39,450 bases of DNA from Nemertoderma westbladi (taxonomy: Eukaryota; Xenacoelomorpha; Nemertodermatida; Nemertodermatidae): NCBI GenBank assembly GCA_032718475.1, contig JAUCBJ010006633.1, forward strand, positions 1-39,450, given 5' to 3'. The translations under genes and the position numbers were made by a program. Below the pieces are notes generated by a model. It made no database searches and was not told the DNA's origin. It worked only from the letters and a program-made list of their open reading frames with translations. Below, piece after piece: positions 33,099-39,450 of the stretch. Within the stretch, counting starts at the first letter, position 1, and each line of letters opens with the position of its first letter.

Positions 33099-33243
33099 TG
33101 TACCGGGTAAACTGCGCCGCTTCATTGAAGACTTACACAACGGTTCTTTACACAGACGCTTCCATGGGCAACCCGAGCCGGAGACAGATAGTGTACCACC
33201 TAGTGGAGGTGATCAACCGAAAGTGGCTGACAGTAAAGCCCCG
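33099..33243 (+). CDS. ERP44: ERp44 penultimate exon (C-terminal tail)
   Basis: The first T completes the Asn codon from the previous exon, then VPGKLRRFIEDLHNGSLHRR and FHGQPEPETDSVPPSGGDQP. This matches the PGKL...F..DLH.G.LHR.FH segment of ERp44 and the start of its flexible, acidic/proline-rich C-terminal tail. The acceptor is TTTGCAG (33097-33098) and the donor GTGAGT (33244); the exon ends in phase 0. The family ends with a short exon carrying LAPSEYRYTLLR-like sequence and an RDEL ER-retrieval signal, which I could not find in the remaining 6.2 kb. It probably lies beyond the window, after an intron swollen by LINE insertions, or is absent from this locus. Confidence 0.9.
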
Positions 33244-34088
33244 GTGAGTGTCTGTACCGCACCCACAGTCTCCCCCCCCCCCCCCCCCCCCCCCCTTGAC
33301 CCTTGGCCCCTACCCGTAAAGGGGCCCCTCCCTTGGCCCCTATCCCGTAAAGGGGCAGTGTAATATTTTGTTGAATCGGAATAATTACTGATATCGATAA
33401 TCATATTTACTTACTAACATTGCGGAAAATTTTACCACCTCAGTGCTAATCTCTAAGAGGTGGTATTGCGGGGTAGAGTTGGGTTTTAGCAATACGGTGC
33501 CGCATTGATTGTATAAACCGCTTATCTTTTATGTCTATCATAATATCCAACTGTGGACGCAACGATTGCGCGCGACGATGCAACAATTGTGGACGACCCT
33601 ACCTGGCATGTGTACTAGTTAGTGTGTTTAAACGGAATCAGACTTTTCGCCTTTCGGGTTTTCCGAGATCGGGACCGGGATTATCGCTCCCGGGATCCCG
33701 TTTTTCGGGATCGGGATTGTCATTCTGGATTAAATTCCTTAAAGTTATTAGTATATATGGCGGGTTTTGAGCAACATTGACTTTGTCTTACACATCTGAA
33801 ATATTAGTAAGATAAAGTTATATTAAAATTACTTTATAGTTGATTACTGGATGGTTTAATGACATAAAAATTATATATAATCAAAACATTTCCGTTCGGC
33901 TGGAACTATATTTATCAGAAATTCAACAAATTTACTTCACTATTTATACTTCGGGATTCCGTTCCAAAAGCGTCGGGATCGGGACCGAAATTTCATTTTC
34001 CATCGGGATCTCGTTTTTTCGGGATCGGGTTCCCGTTTCCGTTTTAACACTAATATGTACCATATAGGACTCGTGTCCACAGCAATAA
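33244..34088. other. Presumed last ERp44 intron: C tract and degenerate repeats
   Basis: Contains a run of 24 C at 33272-33295, a duplicated CCCTTGGCCCCTA...CCGTAAAGGGGC module (33299-33356), and two clusters of a TCGGGATCGGGA motif (33655-33720 and 33950-34035). No coding sequence is recognised. Confidence 0.6.
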
Positions 34089-34664
34089 AAGCCCCATCGT
34101 CTGGGGCGTCGTGACATTGTGGCTGGGTCTGGTAACGCTAGTAACGCTGAGAAGTATGGTACTAAAGCCAATATTAAACACGCGCCGATCATAGTAAAGT
34201 TTGTCCGCTATAGAGTACGAGCGAAAGTTTTCTCTCAAGCCCACCGCCTCCGGAATACTGGTTTCTATGTCACCGAATCATTGACATCATTCCGATCGGG
34301 GCTACTTCGAGATGTTCGCACTAAGGGGATTGGTTGGTCCCGTGATGGACGGATTTTCGCTATGGGAACCGCAAATCGACCTGTTCTTATCACTGCTAGA
34401 AGTGATGTGTCATTGGTTAAGGAATTCACGGAAGAAGATCGAAAAGTTCGTCGACAACTCCTGAATGCCAATAGCAAACAAAAGTCTACGAAACCTTCCG
34501 TTGGTCCTACTGTTGAGATGAAAGATAAACCAAATCCTGCTCCAGGCCCAGCTGCACATCGAGCTACACCGAAAACCAATCCTATAACCAATCCTATAAA
34601 AATCCCTAATATTGGGAAAGCAAACTTATCTCCCAAAGTCATTGGAAAGAAATCCGTCAAATAA
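34089..34664 (+). pseudogene. LINE ORF1 C-terminal fragment
   Basis: The open frame runs from just after a stop at 34086-34088 to the stop at 34662-34664. It has no good ATG near the start; the GTG at 34119 is not a natural initiator. It encodes PHRLGRR, then APIIVKFVRYRVRAKVFSQA, YVTESLTSFRSGLL and WSRDGRIF. These match the HRLG...RPIIVKF...R..VF...L.G......E.LT...LL.....WT.DGRIF pattern of ORF1 (RNA-binding protein) in L1/CR1-like LINEs. A basic proline- and lysine-rich tail follows. The N-terminal half is missing. It may be ORF1 of the element whose ORF2 starts at 35.5 kb, separated by about 0.85 kb of AT-rich sequence, or of another insertion. Confidence 0.7.
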
Positions 34665-35500
34665 GGTTACAATATTTCACAATAAAACAAACAAGGTTAA
34701 TTTAATTTATTTGCCCACAACGCCAGTGTGAATAATACTAACAAATAAATAGATTTGTTATATTTTATATGCCATATATGTACTCAATTATTTTAATCAT
34801 ATTATTCAGCATGTAAATAAATAAATAAATTTGTACTATTTAGCATGTAAGTAAATAAATATGTACTTATCATTTTATCAATCAAACTAACAAGGCCGTT
34901 AAAATCTAATAGATTATTTTATTACTATCAACAAAATACTATGTATGATAATAATTATACAAACAAACTATTTACGTATCATATAATCGTAATAATGCTT
35001 GCAAAATTATCGCACAATTATAGCTCCACCCCTTGGCTTAATCTAATAAGGCATTTTTGTTTGTATATTACAATATGTTATTTAACAAAAGAACATTATA
35101 ATACACTTGTACAAAACACAGGAGTATTGTAATATATTATTTGTGTAAGGCCCCTTTAATAGTAATTCAAGTATATTACCCACAAAGCTCAAATTAGTTT
35201 AAAACATGGCCCGGCATGGACCGTAATAATCAGGCATATCTCGTTATACAGACTAACTTTACTTGAACCTTGATCTTTATTTGTATCTCGTATTATTTTT
35301 TTTTGTGTGTGCTTGTCTAGATAGGTTGTTTAGTGATTATTTTGTAGTATATTGTAACTTTAGGTTTTTAGCGGTATTGTATAGGTAATAAGGGAGCAAC
35401 TGGGAGGGTACCTAACATTTCTCGAGATTCGAACTGTGCTCTTAAGCTGTGTGTTAAACTCACAGAGCAGAACAGCATATTTATACTTAGATATACTTAG
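34665..35500. other. AT-rich stretch between ORF1 fragment and LINE ORF2
   Basis: Contains AATAAA words right after the ORF1 stop (34681) and AAATAAATAAATAAATT near 34816, which would suit the 3' end of a retroelement. No gene. Confidence 0.45.
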
Positions 35501-35713
35501 TTATACCCGTTTTCCGATTTTTATCATTTCATATGCTTGCCGATAGGATGTTGCTGCTGCAGCAAAAAATTACGTAATAACTCTGTCATTCTACAGTGCA
35601 CCCTTTGTCACGAACAATCACATATTAAATGCCTACAAGGTGTGAAAAGAAATGACTTTGAATATTTGAAGGCATGTAACGACTGGATCTGCGGTACATG
35701 TATGTATTGCTGA
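35501..35713 (+). pseudogene. PHD-type zinc finger in a different frame from the EN-RT ORF
   Basis: Frame 35501-35713 reads GCCCCSKKLRNNSVILQCTL, then CHEQSHIKCLQGVKRNDF and NDWICGTCMYC before a TGA. The C-x2-C, C-x2-C-x4-H-x2-C and W-x-C-x2-C spacing is that of a PHD (C4HC3-like) finger. Such a finger is found ahead of the endonuclease in several invertebrate LINEs, where it leads into an LPF...DDEF-type linker. That linker (LLIPFQKIVNDEEF) is encoded at 35707 onward in another frame, so one frameshift near 35700 separates the two. There is no in-frame ATG upstream of the finger. Confidence 0.72.
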
Positions 35714-38700
35714 TACCTTTCCAGAAAATTGTAAACGACGAGGAATTTATTTTGACTCTATGTGACTATAGACTACCCTCGGTAATTAATTTAGATCTTA
35801 TTGACGATAAATTTGTCAATTTCTTTGACAACGAAGAGTCGGATTTCGCTGACACTGAATTCGATCCTGATACAAATTTTTTCAATAATAATAACCTCAA
35901 CTGCAAATATTATTCAAATTTATCAGATGTATATAAGGGACAAAATAATCAGTTTTCTGTAATGCAAACCAATGTCAGGAGTTTAAATAAAAATAGTGAC
36001 GACTTGCAGTTGTTATTACGATGTTTGGATAAACCACCTGACGTAATCGGTGTAAGTGAAACTTGGCAAAACGCTGACAATCATGATCTTTTCCAAATGA
36101 AAAACTATAATTTTTTTTATAACTTTCGTACAAATAAAATTGGTGGAGGTGCTGGAATTTATATCCGGGATGACCTGGACTGTGAAAAAAGATCTGATTT
36201 GGGTTCATTTAAATGTGGATTGTATGAAACAATTTTTGTAGAGTGGAAAAGAGAAGGGCACAGAAATGTGATTTTTGCTAATATTTATCGTCCTCCTAAC
36301 ACAGATATTGTTTCATTTTTGGAATGCTTGAAAACGGACATAGAAAAAATAAATAATGAAGGAAAATTATGTTATATTACTGGCGATTTCAATATAAATG
36401 TTCTACATGCAAATGATTGTCCTCAACCGCAAAATTTCCTTGAATTATTAAATCAAAATTTTTTTGTACCACTGGTAAATAAACCTACTCGAATAACCGA
36501 ACATAGTGCAACGGCGATAGATAATATACTCACTAATGACTTTACCACCATTACACATACCGGGGTTCTACTTGCACAAATTTCTGATCACTTGCCCATA
36601 ATTACCTTTTGTAACATTCCACATTCGACGAAGGCTACACCCCATAAATTTTTCTTCAGACGTGATCATTCAACTATAAATCTAGACCGATTTAAACAAG
36701 CGCTTCAGAGTCTAAATTCTGAAGGTTGGCATAATTTGCTCGGCTCGAACAATCCTGAGTCTGCTCATGATAATTTCATCTCCTCCTACCAAATATTATA
36801 TGAAACACATTTTCCACTCAAAAAAGTAAGGATAATAAACCCCGATAAACCTTGGATCACGGAATCACTGTTTAAATCAATTCGCACAAAACATAAATTA
36901 TATGCCGAATTTATTAAAATTCGGACACTCGAATATAAGCATAAGTTTTTAACATTCAAAAACAAATTAACAACTCTACTTCGTTGTGCAAAAAAGGAAT
37001 ACTTTCGTATTTTATTCAAGAAATTCAAGGGAAATGTAGGTAAAACATGGGATGTTCTTAAGTCAATTATCCCACTAACTTCTTGCAAAAAATCAAGCAA
37101 AGCGAATGTCAATTCGTCATTTCTCATCAATAAAAGGCTTGTAGACAATGGGAGTGATATTGTTAATGGCTTTAATGAACATTACTCAACATTCGCCAAC
37201 AAACTAGCAGATAAAATTCCCACAAACTCAGACTCGATTTACAAATATCTTCCAGGTGGTCAGTGCAACTCAATGTTACTATCCACTATCTCAAAGGAAG
37301 AGCTACATAACATTGTCTTTTCTCTTGAAAACAAAAAAGCAATCGGCCCCGATCTAGTGAACCCCTCAATATTTAAAAAGGTATTTGACCACATTGCTGA
37401 TCCATTGTTACATGTGATTAACTTGTCTATTGAAACTGGTATCGTACCGAAAGGTATGAAAGTGGCAAAAATTACACCTATTTATAAATCGAAAAACAAA
37501 AAATTGGTTATAAACTACAGACCAGTTAGTGTTTTATCATTTAGTTCCAAACTAATCGAGAAATGTGTGTTTAATCAGTTAATATCATACTTGGAAAAAA
37601 ATAATATTATTTCTGATCACCAGTTTGGCTTCCTAAAAGGAAAATCAATTGATCTAGCACTTTCACTTCTTTTCAATGAACTATCGAATGCAGCAGAGAA
37701 TACTTTAACTACAGTAGGTGTATTTCTTGATCTCTCAAAGGCCTTTGACACTGTTAATCACACAATTTTGTATAAAAAAATGGAACACTACGGCATTCGG
37801 GGTAAACCACTAGAATGGTTCAAAAGTTACCTTTCTGATAGATTTCAATATGTTCAGTACGGTGGATTTACTTCAACAAAGAAACCCATTACCATTGGTG
37901 TGCCTCAAGGATCAATCCTAGGTCCTATTCTATTTCTGCTATATATAAATGACATTGTTAATTGTTCAAAAATTCTAAATTTCATACTTTTTGCGGATGA
38001 TACCAATGTCTTTCTTTCAGGTCAAAATGTATCAGAAATTATCCACACCTTGAATATTGAACTAAAAAACGTCACTAATTGGTTGGCAATAAATAAACTT
38101 ACTCTTAATATTGATAAAACTAATTTCATGATATTCAAACAGAAACGTCCTTCAAATTTAATCTTACCACATCTACAAATATCTAATGCCTCTATTCCAG
38201 AAGTAACCAAAATAAAGTTTCTTGGTCTTATGCTATCAAACGACTTAAAGTGGAAAACACACATTAATTATATAAGATCAAAGATTTCTAAAAACGTTGG
38301 AATTATCAATAAACTGAAACATTTCATTCCTGAAACTATACGTCTCATGTTATATCATACACTAGTGGCATCTTACTTATCTTTTGGTTTGATACTGTGG
38401 GGTTTCAGTGCGACAGAGTCAACTCTTAAACCACTGATAAAATTGCAGAATAAAATAATACGTGTCGTCTCACTGAAATCCAAAACAGTTCACGCCGAAC
38501 CACTTTTCAAATATTTAAAAGTACTAAAACTTCAGGATTCCTATCGGCTACAATGTGTCAAATTAATCTATAAACATAGAACATCCTCGGTGAAGCTACC
38601 CTCAGAATTGAGTTCCAAACTGATACTCAATCGACAGGTACACTCTTATCCAACAAGAAATGCTGCTAATTATCACCTGCCCCTATATAAAACAGCATTA

Positions 38701-38832
38701 GCTAAGAGTGGTATCATGTACCAAGGCCCTGCATTATGGAACGAGCTTCCGACGGATATTAAACAATGCACTTCCCTGCCACAATTCAAAACTAAAATTA
38801 AAAACTACATCCTCAACACCTATGATTCATAA
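35698..38832 (+). CDS. LINE ORF2: AP-like endonuclease plus reverse transcriptase
   Basis: A 1044-codon uninterrupted frame. The APE-type endonuclease occupies about residues 85-305: QTNVRSLN (N92), GVSETW (E121), ANIYRPP (194-200), ITGDFNIN (D230, N232), AIDNILTND (273-281) and ISDHLPI (D297, H298), with all catalytic motifs present. The reverse transcriptase occupies about 560-850: NYRPVSVLSF, HQFGFLKGKS, FLDLSKAFDTVNH (D678), GVPQGSILGP (734-743) and FADDTN (D767, D768). The C-terminal domain ends with QGPALWNELPTDIKQCTSLP, usual for the group. The element nicks DNA and primes reverse transcription on the target. No stop or frameshift lies in this span, so the insertion looks young. The ATG at 35698 may not be the true start, since the PHD finger and linker suggest that the protein originally began upstream. 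Confidence 0.93.
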   Translation: MYVLLIPFQKIVNDEEFILTLCDYRLPSVINLDLIDDKFVNFFDNEESDFADTEFDPDTNFFNNNNLNCKYYSNLSDVYKGQNNQFSVMQTNVRSLNKNSDDLQLLLRCLDKPPDVIGVSETWQNADNHDLFQMKNYNFFYNFRTNKIGGGAGIYIRDDLDCEKRSDLGSFKCGLYETIFVEWKREGHRNVIFANIYRPPNTDIVSFLECLKTDIEKINNEGKLCYITGDFNINVLHANDCPQPQNFLELLNQNFFVPLVNKPTRITEHSATAIDNILTNDFTTITHTGVLLAQISDHLPIITFCNIPHSTKATPHKFFFRRDHSTINLDRFKQALQSLNSEGWHNLLGSNNPESAHDNFISSYQILYETHFPLKKVRIINPDKPWITESLFKSIRTKHKLYAEFIKIRTLEYKHKFLTFKNKLTTLLRCAKKEYFRILFKKFKGNVGKTWDVLKSIIPLTSCKKSSKANVNSSFLINKRLVDNGSDIVNGFNEHYSTFANKLADKIPTNSDSIYKYLPGGQCNSMLLSTISKEELHNIVFSLENKKAIGPDLVNPSIFKKVFDHIADPLLHVINLSIETGIVPKGMKVAKITPIYKSKNKKLVINYRPVSVLSFSSKLIEKCVFNQLISYLEKNNIISDHQFGFLKGKSIDLALSLLFNELSNAAENTLTTVGVFLDLSKAFDTVNHTILYKKMEHYGIRGKPLEWFKSYLSDRFQYVQYGGFTSTKKPITIGVPQGSILGPILFLLYINDIVNCSKILNFILFADDTNVFLSGQNVSEIIHTLNIELKNVTNWLAINKLTLNIDKTNFMIFKQKRPSNLILPHLQISNASIPEVTKIKFLGLMLSNDLKWKTHINYIRSKISKNVGIINKLKHFIPETIRLMLYHTLVASYLSFGLILWGFSATESTLKPLIKLQNKIIRVVSLKSKTVHAEPLFKYLKVLKLQDSYRLQCVKLIYKHRTSSVKLPSELSSKLILNRQVHSYPTRNAANYHLPLYKTALAKSGIMYQGPALWNELPTDIKQCTSLPQFKTKIKNYILNTYDS

Positions 38833-39450
38833 CGTGCATCGTTCTTTACCAATTTTTACTAAGTGAAAAGTATTAGTACAGTTCCATGGATTATCCTATC
38901 TATTAATCTATGGTGAATTTTCATTTGCAAACTCTCGAGAGCCACAGTCAATAATAATCAATAATAACCAAAAAAAGGCCAGAATCGCCTTTGTTTACTT
39001 CACCTATTTATGTACCGTAATGATTTCCATATAACGACTATTCTTCTTCTCTCTGTTTATAAATTTCTGTTTAAGAAATATAAATTGTTCTCAATGAATT
39101 TCAAAATGACTATAAAGTAAATTTTTAATGCACAGTGTTATTTTATTTCTCACATTTACAGTGCTCACATCGGCGCATAAGCTATGCTTTGCTGATGTTA
39201 GTACTTTGGTTGAAGTCGGAATTCGGGTGCAATTGTTTTCTTTAGATTTATATACTGTAGACCTTCTAACTAGACTTAGGCAGTTGTAACTACTTAATAA
39301 TATCGTACAGTAATTATCCTAAGGCCTCAATGGGGTGGGTTGGGTTGGTAACACGTGCATGCTCTCATTAAATATTTTAGTTGAATCGTATTAGGTATAG
39401 GTTTAAATTTATTACATCATTATATTGGATATTATACGAGTCCTATGGGC
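38833..39450. other. LINE 3' UTR and flank
   Basis: AT-rich sequence without a gene. The first 100-280 bp are likely LINE 3' UTR, and the boundary is not defined. The expected final ERp44 exon is not seen. Confidence 0.45.

Larger units (their letters stand above)
35501..38832 (+). mobile_element. Non-LTR retrotransposon (CR1/Jockey-group) with intact EN-RT
   Basis: Minimum extent of the element: the PHD finger, the endonuclease and the reverse transcriptase. The 3' UTR probably continues to around 38.96 kb or further: (CAATAATAAT)-like repeats followed by a run of seven A occur at 38949-38976, then AAGGCCAGAATCGCCTTTG. The 5' end could extend to the ORF1 fragment at 34.1 kb. I could not identify target-site duplications. 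Confidence 0.85.

Noticed and set aside
33531-34067. Short plus-strand frames with Ser/Gly/Phe-rich sequence
   Set aside because: They derive from the TCGGGATCGGGA degenerate repeat.

Overview
The window is nuclear DNA of an invertebrate animal. It holds spliced exons of a conserved metazoan ER chaperone (ERp44), an animal class B (secretin-family) GPCR, tRNA-derived SINEs, several LINE families, an animal MULE DNA transposon and large satellite arrays. The DNA is AT-rich. There is no operon structure, plasmid or CRISPR signal. I cannot name the phylum from the sequence.

Layout. (1) 1-6.04 kb: a 22-bp satellite (886-2519 and 4718-6043) split by a 5'-truncated minus-strand LINE with an apparent 7-bp target-site duplication. 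(2) 6.05-9.3 kb: old repeats, including an RTE-type LINE remnant (7.46-7.8 kb) and a 0.5-kb element with long terminal inverted repeats (8.43-8.94 kb). (3) 9.335-10.735 kb: a single-exon class B GPCR on +, the best complete host gene. (4) 10.7-16.6 kb: apparently non-coding, with one tRNA-derived SINE. (5) 16.638-18.417 kb: a complete but internally deleted MULE with a perfect 9-bp target-site duplication and symmetrical inverted sub-repeat arrays. (6) 18.8-22.6 kb: inverted-repeat elements, a foldback hairpin element and a 200-bp perfect (TCGG)50 microsatellite. (7) 23.03-33.24 kb: three consecutive ERp44 exons on +. The 9-kb intron between the first two contains a 3.3-kb, 63-bp-unit minisatellite with 1325-bp higher-order periodicity, a divergent SINE pair and a second foldback hairpin. 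(8) 34.1-38.8 kb: a LINE ORF1 fragment, then a LINE with a complete endonuclease-reverse transcriptase ORF and a PHD-type zinc finger just upstream in another frame.

The two host genes (a plasma-membrane peptide-hormone-type receptor and an ER oxidative-folding/retention protein) have no obvious functional link. Most of the window is repetitive DNA. I do not see a new multi-gene system. The most unusual structures are the MULE termini, the hairpin element family, the higher-order minisatellite with one reading frame kept open for about 20 units at a time, and the intronless receptor.
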